From positions 1-64,000 of the forward strand of contig JAGBFQ010000010.1 of assembly GCA_017936385.1 (NCBI GenBank): a stretch of 64,000 bases of DNA, in the 5' to 3' direction. Source of the DNA: Rikenellaceae bacterium (GTDB lineage Bacteria > Bacteroidota > Bacteroidia > Bacteroidales > Rikenellaceae). The translations under genes and the position numbers were made by a program. This document shows, in pieces, positions 7,292 to 16,080 of the stretch (within the stretch, counting starts at the first letter, position 1; every line of letters begins with the position of its first letter). Under the pieces are notes generated by a model. That model ran no database searches and was not told the origin of the DNA. It was given only the letters and a program-made list of their open reading frames with translations.

Positions 7292-8107
7292 CTAATATTG
7301 CTCCTTCTCGTTAGGGAAGTCGCCGCTTTTGACATCGTCGATGTAGTTGCGGAATGCCGCGTCCATAACCTCACCCACCGAGGCATAACGACGCAGGAAA
7401 CGGGGCGAAAACTCTTGGTTGATACCCAACATATCGTGAATAACCAACACCTGACCGTCAACACCGCCACCTGCACCAATTCCGATTACGGGAATGGTAA
7501 GTTCCGAGGCTACGCGGGCTGCAAGAGTCGCTGGGATTTTCTCCAACACCAGGGCAAAACATCCCGCCTCTTGGAGTGCGTGGGCATCGGCAATGAGTTT
7601 TGCCGCCTCGGCCTCCTCTTTTGCGCGCACGGTGTAGGTTCCAAACTTGTGTATTGACTGCGGAGTGAGTCCCAAGTGCCCCATCACAGGAATACCCGCG
7701 CACAAGATTCGCTCGACCGACTCGATAATCTCGACACCACCCTCCAATTTAACAGAGTCGGCCTCGGTCTCCTTCATGATTCGGATTGCCGACGAAAGTG
7801 CCTGCTTGGAGTCACCCTGATAGGTTCCGAAGGGCAGGTCGACAACCACCAGAGCACGTTTCACACCACGCACCACTGCGCGACCGTGATATATCATATT
7901 ATCGAGAGTCATCGGGACGGTGGTCTCGTGACCTGCCATCACATTGGCAGCCGAGTCGCCCACCAAAATAACATCAATACCTGCGGCGTCCAGAATACGT
8001 GCCATTGAATAGTCGTAGGCCGTGAGCATGGCAATTTTCTCGCCGCGTTGTTTCATTTCGAGCAGTCGGTGTGTGGTGACCGCCCTTACAGTACTTCCTG
8101 TTGACAT
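7292..8107 (-). CDS. panB: 3-methyl-2-oxobutanoate hydroxymethyltransferase
   Basis: A 271-residue cytoplasmic enzyme of pantothenate/CoA synthesis that transfers a hydroxymethyl group from methylene-THF to ketoisovalerate. The family blocks are clear: [40 protein letters not shown] (metal-binding Asp), [10 protein letters not shown], the [11 protein letters not shown] loop, and the [20 protein letters not shown] segment. Length is normal. It has its own two-box promoter overlapping the end of the upstream methylase gene. panC and panD are not in the window. Confidence 0.95.
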   Translation of the reverse strand: MSTGSTVRAVTTHRLLEMKQRGEKIAMLTAYDYSMARILDAAGIDVILVGDSAANVMAGHETTVPMTLDNMIYHGRAVVRGVKRALVVVDLPFGTYQGDSKQALSSAIRIMKETEADSVKLEGGVEIIESVERILCAGIPVMGHLGLTPQSIHKFGTYTVRAKEEAEAAKLIADAHALQEAGCFALVLEKIPATLAARVASELTIPVIGIGAGGGVDGQVLVIHDMLGINQEFSPRFLRRYASVGEVMDAAFRNYIDDVKSGDFPNEKEQY

Positions 8108-8130
8108 TTTAAGTAAGGTTTGTTATGACG

Positions 8131-8161
8131 CAAAGTTACAAGAGTTTTTGATATTCGCAAA
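8131..8161 (-). promoter_or_regulatory. panB promoter
   Basis: Minus-strand TTTG (8161-8158), 19-nt spacer, TAACTTTG (8138-8131); 24 nt before the panB ATG. It overlaps the last codons of the methylase gene. Confidence 0.75.
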
Positions 8162-8672
8162 ACAGACTCCACAGCACCACGCCGCCACTGACCGATACGT
8201 TAATGGAGTGTTTGGTTCCTCGTTGCGGAATTTCGATGGCACCACAGCACGCATCCACCACCGCTTGGTCGACACCCGCCACCTCGTTACCAAAGACGAC
8301 AGCATATTTGCGCCCCGCCTGCATACGGAAATCCTGCAACATGACACTGCCTTCGACCTGCTCCACAGCCCACACCTCATAGCCTTGTGCCGCAAGTCCC
8401 TCGACGGCCGCAAGAGTCGACTCCTCGTAACGCCACGCGACGGTTTGTTCGGCTCCGAGAGCTGTTTTGTGTATTTCGCGGTTGGGCGGTGTGGCCGTAA
8501 TTCCGCACAGCACAATCTGCTCAATGGCAAAGGCGTCGGCCGTGCGGAAAAAAGCTCCGATATTATTCATACTGCGGACATTGTCCAGCACCACGACAAC
8601 GGGAATTTTCTCGGCCGTGCGAAACTCCTCGGGAGTCATTCGTCCGAGTTGCTGATTTGTAATCTTTCTCAT
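8136..8672 (-). CDS. TrmH/SpoU-family RNA 2'-O-methyltransferase
   Basis: A 178-residue SPOUT methyltransferase that should methylate a ribose in tRNA or rRNA. Motif 1 is NNIGAFFRTADAF, motif 2 is VFGNEVAGV near residue 125, and motif 3 is IPQRGTKHSINVSVSGGVVL at the C-terminus, forming the knotted SAM site. No separate RNA-binding domain is present. The start at 8672 (MRKITNQQLG) is preferred because a TACCTTTG -7 box lies at 8701-8694; the frame is open further upstream but would include the promoter. A second TrmH-family gene lies at 51443-52153. The target nucleotide is unknown. Confidence 0.85.
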   Translation of the reverse strand: MRKITNQQLGRMTPEEFRTAEKIPVVVVLDNVRSMNNIGAFFRTADAFAIEQIVLCGITATPPNREIHKTALGAEQTVAWRYEESTLAAVEGLAAQGYEVWAVEQVEGSVMLQDFRMQAGRKYAVVFGNEVAGVDQAVVDACCGAIEIPQRGTKHSINVSVSGGVVLWSLFCEYQKLL

Positions 8673-8734
8673 CCTTGTCTGAATAGTTTTCCGCAAAGGT
8701 AATCCTTTTGCGCGAAACGTCCAGCCATGCCCCC

Positions 8735-8776
8735 AAAAAAAAGACTCCTCCCATCGCAAAATTCGACGGGAGGAGT
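8735..8776 (-). terminator. Terminator of the DUF1080 lipoprotein gene
   Basis: ACTCCTCCC (8744-8752) pairs with GGGAGGAGT (8768-8776); on the minus strand the stem is followed by CTTTTTTTTGGGG. A textbook intrinsic terminator 24 nt past the stop of the gene at 8800. Confidence 0.85.
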
Positions 8777-8799
8777 TTGCTTGCAGCAATGTTTAGTGA

Positions 8800-10089
8800 C
8801 TACAAAGTGGTAAGTTTCATATTTTTCCACAGCACTTTGATGCCGCCACCATCATGAACTTGCAGAGCGATACGGCCTTTGCCCTTGCCAATCAGTTCGT
8901 CGTTCAGGTCAACCATCTCGACGCCATTCAGCCAAGTTTGAACCTTGTCGCCTTGAACGCGAACGCGCAGAGTGTTCCAATCTTTCTTTTTCAGAACCTC
9001 CTCTTTGTCGTCCTCGATTTGAGCCAACCAGCCACGGCCATACGACTCATAGATACCTGCGGTGTCTTGACCTTTGGGAGCAACCTCAACTTGCCAGCCG
9101 CTAACCTTAGCCTCACCCTCGATAATCGAGCGGAAGAACAGACCCGAGTTGCCGTTTGCAACTTGTTTGAACTCGGCGGTCAGGTCAAAGTCGTCATAGT
9201 ACTCACGAGTAGCCAGGTAACCATATTTTTTCTCTTCGCCGCTCTCGATAACCAGGTTGCCGTCTTTGTCAACCGAAGCTACGATATCGCCAAATACCTC
9301 CCAGCCGTGGGTATCTTTGCCATTGAACAGTTCAACCTCTTTACCTGCTTTGCGGGGCAGTTCTTTGATTTTGATGTTGCGGAACGATGCGGGGTAACCG
9401 TGGTCTTGCAGACAGATTACACCTTTGTGAGCAAGACCGTACTCAGGAGCCATGGTCCATTTACCGCTGTTTTTGCGCTCAAACCAATCGTCGGTCCACG
9501 CCTCGAACTCAACCATCAGAGTGCCGTTCATGTAGTACTCCACGTGGCCGTTGTCGAAAATGATGCGCGAGTTGTTCCACTCACCTTGGGGGTTCATAAT
9601 CGAATCACGAACGTCGAAGTCGGGCAGATACATAGCGTAATCCACACCGCAACGTTGCCATTGCTCGAGTTTGATGGGGTCGTTAGCCTCTTCCCAACCC
9701 TTGTCGTCGATGAGTTGGTACTCGGGACCGGTTACATAGGGAACGGCAAAGGTGGGACGCTCCACAACGTGATAGAGCATACCGCTGTTACCGCCTTTCG
9801 AAAGTTTCCAATCCCACGACAGAATGAAGTTGTCAAACTCTTGGCGAGTCACCATGTAACCGCTCTCGTCGCTACCCGAGCCGGCAGCTTGGATACAACC
9901 GTCAACCACGGTCCAATTGTGCAGTTCGGTGCCGTTGTAGTCTTTCCAGCAGTCGAGGGTTTCGCCATCAAAGAGGAGTTGCCAACCATCGGCTACCTCT
10001 TGTTCGGTCAGGGTGTTGTGTTTGGGGCAGCAGCTTGCAACCGAAGCAGCCATAGCGCCCATCATCATGATTTTTGCAGTAGTTTTCAT
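8800..10089 (-). CDS. Lipoprotein with two DUF1080 (3-keto-disaccharide hydrolase-type) domains
   Basis: A 429-residue predicted lipoprotein (signal peptide, lipobox ASVASC with Cys at residue 20). Two DUF1080/LamG-like domains follow in tandem: about residues 32-225 (WQLLFDGETLDCWKDYNG... WNNSRIIFDNGHVEYYMNG) and about 245-429 (VELFNGKDTHGWEVFGDI... WNTLRVRVQGDKVQTWLNG). DUF1080 proteins bind or hydrolyse sugars, and some members cleave 3-keto-glucosides; which applies here cannot be told. It stands alone between its own promoter and terminator. The Cys-Cys-Pro-Lys after the lipobox is not a clear surface-export signal. Confidence 0.85.
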   Translation of the reverse strand: MKTTAKIMMMGAMAASVASCCPKHNTLTEQEVADGWQLLFDGETLDCWKDYNGTELHNWTVVDGCIQAAGSGSDESGYMVTRQEFDNFILSWDWKLSKGGNSGMLYHVVERPTFAVPYVTGPEYQLIDDKGWEEANDPIKLEQWQRCGVDYAMYLPDFDVRDSIMNPQGEWNNSRIIFDNGHVEYYMNGTLMVEFEAWTDDWFERKNSGKWTMAPEYGLAHKGVICLQDHGYPASFRNIKIKELPRKAGKEVELFNGKDTHGWEVFGDIVASVDKDGNLVIESGEEKKYGYLATREYYDDFDLTAEFKQVANGNSGLFFRSIIEGEAKVSGWQVEVAPKGQDTAGIYESYGRGWLAQIEDDKEEVLKKKDWNTLRVRVQGDKVQTWLNGVEMVDLNDELIGKGKGRIALQVHDGGGIKVLWKNMKLTTL

Positions 10090-10124
10090 ACCTTATATAA
10101 TAATTTGTTGAAGTTTCCAATATG

Positions 10125-10156
10125 CAAATTTACAAAATCCCTCTAAATGTTCCAAA
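10125..10156 (-). promoter_or_regulatory. Promoter of the DUF1080 lipoprotein gene
   Basis: Minus-strand TTTG (10156-10153), 20-nt spacer, TAAATTTG (10132-10125). The -33 box lies inside the last codons of aroE, so the two genes are transcribed separately despite a 53-nt gap. Confidence 0.75.
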
Positions 10157-10877
10157 TCTCCCACGATTTTTCGGCCTGTTCGATGAGCATTTCTCCTCCG
10201 CTGGCCGTGCGTGCGCCCTGTTCCGTGCCGCGACGCATGAAAAGTGTCTCGGCCGGATTGTAAATCAAGTCAAATAGCATGTGGTTCGGTGTGAGTAATC
10301 GGTAAGGAATCTCCGGAGCCGCATCCACCCGAGGATACATTCCAAGTGGTGTTGTATTGATAATCAGCCTGTGTTCGCGCATCACCTCTTCGGTGAGGTC
10401 GGCATAAGAGAGCACCTCGCCTTGTCCTGTGCGCGACACCAAGTGATAAGGGATATTACGCATGCGCAGAGCCTCGCGCACAGCCTTTGACGCACCACCA
10501 CTGCCCAACACCAAAGCCCTGCAAGGTTGCTTGCAGGTAAGGTGGTCGATGGTCAGTCCCGCTCCAAAAACGTCGGTATTGTGTCCCACAAGGCGCCCAC
10601 CCTGCACGCGCACGCAGTTAACTGCCCCGATTCTCTGTGCCCCTTCGGAGAGACTGTCAAGCAGGGGTATAATCTGTTCTTTGTAGGGAATGGTGACATT
10701 GAAACCCTCCAACGTGGGGTGTTCGTCCAGTACACGACCAAGGCAATCTATGCTCTCTAGGTCAAAATTCAAGTATTGGCACTCATCAGAGAGTCCCATG
10801 TTCGCAAACTTTTCGGTGAAGTATCGCTGCGAAAAGGAGTGCCCAAGCGGATGCCCAACAAGTCCGAATGTTCTCAT
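10143..10877 (-). CDS. aroE: Shikimate dehydrogenase
   Basis: A 244-residue NADP-dependent enzyme of aromatic amino-acid synthesis (3-dehydroshikimate to shikimate). The N-terminal substrate motif is FGLVGHPLGHSFSQRYF, followed by GFNVTIPYKEQ with the catalytic Lys and a GHNTDVFG motif with the catalytic Asp. The Rossmann loop is LVLGSGGASKAV, and INTTPLGMYP is also typical. At 244 residues it is shorter than the ~270 of E. coli AroE, normal for Bacteroidetes. A CAAAGATA (TATCTTTG on the minus strand) at 10900-10907 is the likely -7 box. Confidence 0.94.
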   Translation of the reverse strand: MRTFGLVGHPLGHSFSQRYFTEKFANMGLSDECQYLNFDLESIDCLGRVLDEHPTLEGFNVTIPYKEQIIPLLDSLSEGAQRIGAVNCVRVQGGRLVGHNTDVFGAGLTIDHLTCKQPCRALVLGSGGASKAVREALRMRNIPYHLVSRTGQGEVLSYADLTEEVMREHRLIINTTPLGMYPRVDAAPEIPYRLLTPNHMLFDLIYNPAETLFMRRGTEQGARTASGGEMLIEQAEKSWEIWNI

Positions 10878-10916
10878 AACTATGCTTGTTTTACACCCAC
10901 AAAGATAGTCATTAAT

Positions 10917-10945
10917 TACGAATTATGAATTGTGAATTGTGAATT
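10917..10945. repeat. AATTCACAATT-type simple repeat cluster
   Basis: Tandem AATTATGAATTGTGAATTGTGAATT upstream of aroE. It belongs to the same dispersed family as 6944-6976, 47760-47795, 48521-48546 and 48628-48647. Confidence 0.7.
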
Positions 10946-10985
10946 AAAAAAATGCTGCCGAATCTTGAACGATTTGGCAGCATTT
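10946..10985 (-). terminator. Terminator of the YidE/AspT-type transporter gene
   Basis: AAATGCTGCCGAATC (10950-10964) pairs with GATTTGGCAGCATTT (10971-10985); on the minus strand it is followed by a run of T. It lies 33 nt after the transporter stop. Confidence 0.8.
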
Positions 10986-11018
10986 CCGGGATATATGATA
11001 ATGTAATTTTGTTGGGTC

Positions 11019-12680
11019 CTACATCAAAACAAGGATTTGAGCAACCAGCACACGCAGGAACATCACAAACGGATAGACCGTCGAGTAGCTTACCGAAGCT
11101 GTATCGTTGTTACCCAGCGAGTTGGCATAGGCCAAGGCTATGGGGTTGGTGTTGCTGCCGGCCAACATTCCGAGAATCGAGAAGAAATTCATCTTGAACA
11201 CCAAACGCGCAATCACGCCACCTATCAACACCGGCACTATGGTGATAATCAAACCGTAGAGAATCCACCAATATCCGCCCGACACGATGCTCGGAACGAA
11301 GGTTTCGCCTGCACCTAAACCCACAGCAGCCAAAAACAGCGAGATACCTATTTCGCGCAACATCAGATTGGCGCTTACCGTAGTGTAGGTCACAAACTTG
11401 AAGTGCGGGCCAAAACGACTCATGATAATAGCCACAATCATTGGACCTCCGGCCAAACCCAATTTAACGGGTTGACTCAGACCGGGGAATGCAATGGGAA
11501 TCGAGCCGAGAATAACGCCCATCAGAATACCCACAAAGAATGCAATCAGATTGGGTTCGCGCAGCTGTTTGGTCGAGTTACCGAGCATATTGGCAATCGA
11601 TGCACATGCGGCCTCGGTACCCACCACCAGCAGTTTATCACCAAATTGCAGTTCGAGATTGGGTCGAGCCACCAGGTCGACACCCGAACGAGTGACACGT
11701 GTAACGTTGACTCCGAAGTTGTTGCGCAGGTGCAACGAGCCGATGGTGTGGCCGTTGAATTTACTCTGCGTAACCATGATTTTACGAGAAACAAGTTGGC
11801 TGTCGAGTTTCACCCAATCACCCGCCTTCATATCCTCGGTGGGGCGACCCAGGAATGCCATGATAGCCTCTTGGTCGGTGTCGTTCGATATTACCAGCAA
11901 CTTGTCGCCCAAGGTCAGACGCGAACTTCCCGAAGCTATTTCGATGGAGTCGTCAGCGTGGCGAATACGCGAGATAACAAACGGACGGTTGATAAGTTTA
12001 CCAATCTCCATCACGGTAAGTCCATTGAGATTGGGGTTGATAAACTCTATGGATGAGCGCGTTGCGTGTTCCTTCTCGGCTGCTGTTTTGGTCCCCTCAT
12101 TCTCCTTGTCGAGTTTGATGCGGAATACTCCACGCAGAATCAAGAATGATAGAATCACACCTGCCACACCGAGCGGATAGGCCACCGCATAACCGCTTGC
12201 AATGGAGGGGTCGCTCACGCCAAACGTGTCGGTATAGACGGTTTGTGCGGCACCGAGTCCGGGGGTATTGGTTACAGCACCCGACATTACGCCCACAAGT
12301 GTCGACATCGGTTCGTCGACAATATAGAACAGCGCTATGGTTACGCCCACGGTCAGCAGTACGTTGAAAGCGGCCAGACCCACCAGTCGCATACCGCCGC
12401 TTTTGAACGACGAGAAGAAACCCGGACCTACCTGCAAACCAATCGAATATACAAACAGAATAAGTCCAAACTCTTTGATAAACGACAACAGTGTAGGCTC
12501 GATACGCATACCGAAGTGCGAGGCCACGATTCCCATAAACAGAATCCAGGTGATACCCAGAGTTATGCCCTTGAATTTCACCATTCGTCCCAAGAATATT
12601 CCCGAGGCTATGACCATTGCCAGCACCATCACCGAGTGGGCAATTCCTTCTCCAAAAAACAAATTACTCAGCCAATCCAT
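11019..12680 (-). CDS. YidE/YbjL/AspT-family transporter with two TrkA-C domains
   Basis: A 553-residue membrane protein of the aspartate:alanine exchanger family (AAEx). Two hydrophobic halves (about residues 1-180 and 380-553), each with the family GxxxGxGF-type motif (GLQVGPGFF in the first), flank two cytosolic TrkA-C regulatory domains (about 210-290 and 295-375; SSRLTLGDKLLVISN and NLELQFGDKLLVVGTE are the matching β-strand segments). The substrate is unknown; relatives exchange amino acids or dicarboxylates. It has its own promoter and terminator. Confidence 0.87.
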   Translation of the reverse strand: MDWLSNLFFGEGIAHSVMVLAMVIASGIFLGRMVKFKGITLGITWILFMGIVASHFGMRIEPTLLSFIKEFGLILFVYSIGLQVGPGFFSSFKSGGMRLVGLAAFNVLLTVGVTIALFYIVDEPMSTLVGVMSGAVTNTPGLGAAQTVYTDTFGVSDPSIASGYAVAYPLGVAGVILSFLILRGVFRIKLDKENEGTKTAAEKEHATRSSIEFINPNLNGLTVMEIGKLINRPFVISRIRHADDSIEIASGSSRLTLGDKLLVISNDTDQEAIMAFLGRPTEDMKAGDWVKLDSQLVSRKIMVTQSKFNGHTIGSLHLRNNFGVNVTRVTRSGVDLVARPNLELQFGDKLLVVGTEAACASIANMLGNSTKQLREPNLIAFFVGILMGVILGSIPIAFPGLSQPVKLGLAGGPMIVAIIMSRFGPHFKFVTYTTVSANLMLREIGISLFLAAVGLGAGETFVPSIVSGGYWWILYGLIITIVPVLIGGVIARLVFKMNFFSILGMLAGSNTNPIALAYANSLGNNDTASVSYSTVYPFVMFLRVLVAQILVLM

Positions 12681-12705
12681 AAAACAAGATTATCTAAAAC
12701 GGCCG

Positions 12706-12736
12706 CAAATGTATGCTCTTTTATCGAGGGAACAAA
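12706..12736 (-). promoter_or_regulatory. Promoter of the YidE/AspT-type transporter
   Basis: Minus-strand TTTG (12736-12733), 19-nt spacer, TACATTTG (12713-12706), 26 nt before the ATG. Confidence 0.75.
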
Positions 12737-12765
12737 ATTTTTTCATACATTATTTAAAATAACTC

Positions 12766-12800
12766 AAAAAAAGCGAGGAAACGGTGATTTTCCCTCGCTT
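12766..12800 (-). terminator. Terminator of the superoxide dismutase gene
   Basis: AAGCGAGGAAA (12771-12781) pairs with TTTTCCCTCGCTT (12788-12800); on the minus strand the stem runs into a T-tract. It ends 28 nt past the sod stop. Confidence 0.8.
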
Positions 12801-12828
12801 GAATGTTGCTTTTGTCGGCACTCGGCCA

Positions 12829-13437
12829 CTACTCTGCCTGTCGGAACCGTTCGCCCACAATTCGCCAATTAATCTTGTCCCACAGAGCGCTCACCGAATC
12901 AGCCCTACGATTGCGATAATCAATGTAATAGGCGTGTTCCCACACATCAATCGCAAGCAGCGGCGTCATGCCGTGAGTCAACGGATTGCCTGCATTTTGC
13001 AGAGGCATAACGACGAGTTTGTGGTGCTTGTCGCAGGCCAGCCACACCCAGCCCGAACCAAACAGCGAAACAGCCGTGCGCAACATCTCACTCTTGAGGT
13101 TTTCCATCGAACCGAAGTCTCGCAACACCACATCGAGAAACTCACCCGACGGAGCCTCCTGTTTGGGCGACAGCGACTCGAAATAGAAGGTATGGTTCCA
13201 CACCTGAGCGGCATTGTTGAAAATCGAGCCCTCGGAACGCATCACAATCTCATCAAGCGAGTAGTGAGCATAGGGCGTTTCGGCAATCAACATATTGAGG
13301 TTGTTGACATAGGTTTGATGGTGTTTGCCATGGTGATAGCGCAGTGTTTCGGCACTGATTTGCGGCTCAAGCGCATCCTCGGGATATGGCAACGGAGCCA
13401 ACATGATTCCCGTGCGGTCTTTGGTTGAAGTGTTCAT
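12829..13437 (-). CDS. sodB: Superoxide dismutase, Fe-type (Fe/Mn family)
   Basis: A 202-residue cytoplasmic superoxide dismutase. Predicted metal ligands are visible: His in YHHGKHHQTYV (near residue 34), His in VWNHTFY (near 82) and Asp/His in DVWEHAYY (near 163-167). The FNNAAQVWNH block with Gln before the second ligand is the Fe-SOD form (Mn-SODs have Gly there); related Bacteroidales enzymes can be cambialistic, so Mn use is not excluded. The first ~12 residues (MNTSTKDRTGIM) extend beyond the usual start, and the internal ATG at residue 12 is an alternative. Confidence 0.93.
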   Translation of the reverse strand: MNTSTKDRTGIMLAPLPYPEDALEPQISAETLRYHHGKHHQTYVNNLNMLIAETPYAHYSLDEIVMRSEGSIFNNAAQVWNHTFYFESLSPKQEAPSGEFLDVVLRDFGSMENLKSEMLRTAVSLFGSGWVWLACDKHHKLVVMPLQNAGNPLTHGMTPLLAIDVWEHAYYIDYRNRRADSVSALWDKINWRIVGERFRQAE

Positions 13438-13558
13438 AATCGTGTGTTTTTTGAGTATCTGACAAAAAAATCAAAAATTATACCGAAATGAAACCTCCAA
13501 ATGTGCATTTTTTTCGGGAAAAAGAGTATCTTTGAGCGATTTTTTAAAACATTAAGAG

Positions 13559-16030
13559 ATGAACGTATCTTACAAGTGGCTCAAAGAGTATCTGACGTGT
13601 GACGTCACAGCCGAGAAAATGGCTGAAATACTTACAGATATATGCCTCGAAGTCGAAGACTTCGAGAAAATCGAAACCATCAAAGGCGGCTTGGCCGGCG
13701 TGGTCGTAGGCGAAGTACTCACTTGTACCGAACACCCCGACTCCGACCACCTGCACCTCACAACGGTCAATGTAGGCGGCCAAGAGCCCCTGCAAATCGT
13801 GTGCGGCGCTCCCAACGTAGCCGCAGGTCAAAAGGTACTGTGTGCCACTATCGGCGCAGTGCTCTACCCCATTGGCGAAACCGAGGGTTTCAAAATCAAA
13901 AAGAGCAAAATCCGCGGCGTAGAGTCGTTCGGTATGCTGTGCGCCGAGGATGAACTCGGTATCGGCACCGGCCACGACGGAATCATGGTTCTGCCCGCCG
14001 AGGCTGTGGTTGGAACTCCCGCCAAGGAGTACCTGCACATCGAGGAGGACTACCGCATCGGTATCGGCCTTACCCCCAACCGCGCAGACGCCATGTCGCA
14101 CTACGGCGTGGCACGTGACTTGGCAGCCTACCTGACCGCTAACAACATTCCCTGCACGCTGCGCAAACCTTCTGTTGAAGAGTTTGCCGTCGAGAGCAAC
14201 GCACTGAATATCCCTGTCGAAGTGGTTGACACCGAGGGCGCACCCCGCTATGCAGGTATCACCATCACGGGAGCCAAGATTGGTCCTTCGCCCGAGTGGA
14301 TGCAAAACTACCTGCGCGCAATCGGACTCAACCCGCACAACAATCTGGTGGACATCACCAACTTCATTCTGCATGAGTTGGGACAACCTCTGCACGCTTT
14401 TGACGCCGACAAGATTGCGGGTGGCAAAATCGTTGTCCGCACCTGCCCCGAGGGCACTGTATTCAAAACGCTGGACGGCGTGGAACGCAAACTCTCGGCC
14501 GATGACGTGATGATTTGCGACGCCGAGAAACCGATGTGTATCGCAGGTGTATTCGGTGGCGAATTCAGCGGTGTGAGCGACACCACGACAAACCTGTTTA
14601 TCGAAAGTGCATACTTCAACCCCGTGCGTATCCGCAAAACTGCCAAACGTCACGGGCTCAATACCGATGCATCGTTCCGCTTTGAGCGCGGTATAGACCC
14701 CAATATCACGGTCTATGCTCTGAAACGTGCGGCAATGTTGTTCAAAGAGTTGGCCGGTGGCGAGATTTCGAGCGAGATTATCGACATCCGCAACGCCGAG
14801 TTCGAGCCGTTCCGCTTTGAGATTTCGTTGGACCGTACTCGCCGACTCATTGGCAAAGATATTGACGATGCAACCATCAAGGGTATCATCGCGGCTTTGG
14901 ACGTTACGGTCGAGGCCGAGAACAACGGCGTATTGAGCGTGGCTGTTCCCCGCTACCGCGTGGACGTTCAACGCGAGGCAGACCTTATTGAGGACATCCT
15001 CCGCATCTATGGCTACAACAACATCGAGATTCCCGAGCACGTGAACTCGACCTTGGCATACGCTCCCAAACCTGACAAAGCTGCTCTGACCAACAAGGCA
15101 GCCGACTTCTTGGCAGACAACGGTTACAGCGAAATTATGAGCAACTCGCTCACCAAGGCTTCGTACTACGAGGGACTGACAAGCTACCCCGCAGCCAACT
15201 GCGTACGTATCCTCAATCCGCTGAGTGCCGACCTGAATGTGATGCGTCAGACGTTGTTGTTCAATGCGTTGGAGGCTGTTGCGCTGAACGCCAATCGTAA
15301 GAATGGTAATTTAAAACTCTTTGAGTTGGGTAACTGCTACTTCTACGACGAGAGCAAACGCGCCGAGCAGAGTGAGAATGGATTGGCTCCCTATTCGGAG
15401 AGTTTCCGCTTGGCTATCACCGTTACGGGTCTGGACCGCCAAACGTTGTGGAACGGCAAAGCCGAGCCTACAACATATTTCACACTCAAAGCCATTGTCG
15501 AGAGATTGTTGCGCAAATTCGGAATCGACCCCTACGCTTTGCGTTCGGAGGAGTGTACGTCGGATTTGTTCGACCAAGCGATGGCATACTCGCTCGGTGG
15601 CAAGAAATTTATGGAGATGGGTGTAGTGTCGGGCAAGTTGGCCGCTGCATGCGACGTCAAGAGCGAGGTGTTCTTCGCCGAAATTGATTTCGACGCCATC
15701 GTCCGCTCAACCAAGAAACACAAAATCACCGCCGAGGAGTTGTCGAAATTCCCCGAGGTGAAACGTGACCTTGCACTGGTTGTTGACAAGAACGTGTCGT
15801 TCGAGAAACTCCGTTCGGTAGCCTTCGCCGCCGAGCGCAAACTGCTCAAACGAGTATCACTGTTCGACGTCTACGAGGGTGACAAGATGCCCGAGGGCAA
15901 AAAGTCGTACGCCCTGAGTTTCATCCTTGAGGACAAGACCCAAACGATGAACGACAAGACCATCGACAATGTTATGAGTCGTCTGATTGCCGCCTTCGAA
16001 AAACAGGCCGGCGCATCGGTTCGCGCATAA
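13559..16030 (+). CDS. pheT: Phenylalanyl-tRNA synthetase beta subunit
   Basis: An 823-residue beta chain of the heterotetrameric PheRS. In order: N-terminal segment and tRNA-bind (OB) domain about residues 40-150, B3/4 editing domain about 210-390 (NPHNNLVDITNFILHELGQPLHAFD), B5 domain about 400-475, the catalytic-like core, and the C-terminal FDX-ACB anticodon-binding domain about 730-823 (FPEVKRDLALVVDKNVSFEKL). Length is normal. A TATCTTTG -7 box at 13527-13534 gives a short leader. pheS is not adjacent. Confidence 0.97.
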   Translation: MNVSYKWLKEYLTCDVTAEKMAEILTDICLEVEDFEKIETIKGGLAGVVVGEVLTCTEHPDSDHLHLTTVNVGGQEPLQIVCGAPNVAAGQKVLCATIGAVLYPIGETEGFKIKKSKIRGVESFGMLCAEDELGIGTGHDGIMVLPAEAVVGTPAKEYLHIEEDYRIGIGLTPNRADAMSHYGVARDLAAYLTANNIPCTLRKPSVEEFAVESNALNIPVEVVDTEGAPRYAGITITGAKIGPSPEWMQNYLRAIGLNPHNNLVDITNFILHELGQPLHAFDADKIAGGKIVVRTCPEGTVFKTLDGVERKLSADDVMICDAEKPMCIAGVFGGEFSGVSDTTTNLFIESAYFNPVRIRKTAKRHGLNTDASFRFERGIDPNITVYALKRAAMLFKELAGGEISSEIIDIRNAEFEPFRFEISLDRTRRLIGKDIDDATIKGIIAALDVTVEAENNGVLSVAVPRYRVDVQREADLIEDILRIYGYNNIEIPEHVNSTLAYAPKPDKAALTNKAADFLADNGYSEIMSNSLTKASYYEGLTSYPAANCVRILNPLSADLNVMRQTLLFNALEAVALNANRKNGNLKLFELGNCYFYDESKRAEQSENGLAPYSESFRLAITVTGLDRQTLWNGKAEPTTYFTLKAIVERLLRKFGIDPYALRSEECTSDLFDQAMAYSLGGKKFMEMGVVSGKLAAACDVKSEVFFAEIDFDAIVRSTKKHKITAEELSKFPEVKRDLALVVDKNVSFEKLRSVAFAAERKLLKRVSLFDVYEGDKMPEGKKSYALSFILEDKTQTMNDKTIDNVMSRLIAAFEKQAGASVRA

Positions 16031-16080
16031 CCAAAATGAAAAATTCTTTTAATACCTTATTATAAAAAACACAGTCGAAT

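Noticed and set aside
13544-15040. 498-codon minus-strand frame inside pheT
   Set aside because: Entirely antisense to a certain aminoacyl-tRNA synthetase gene; no domain visible.
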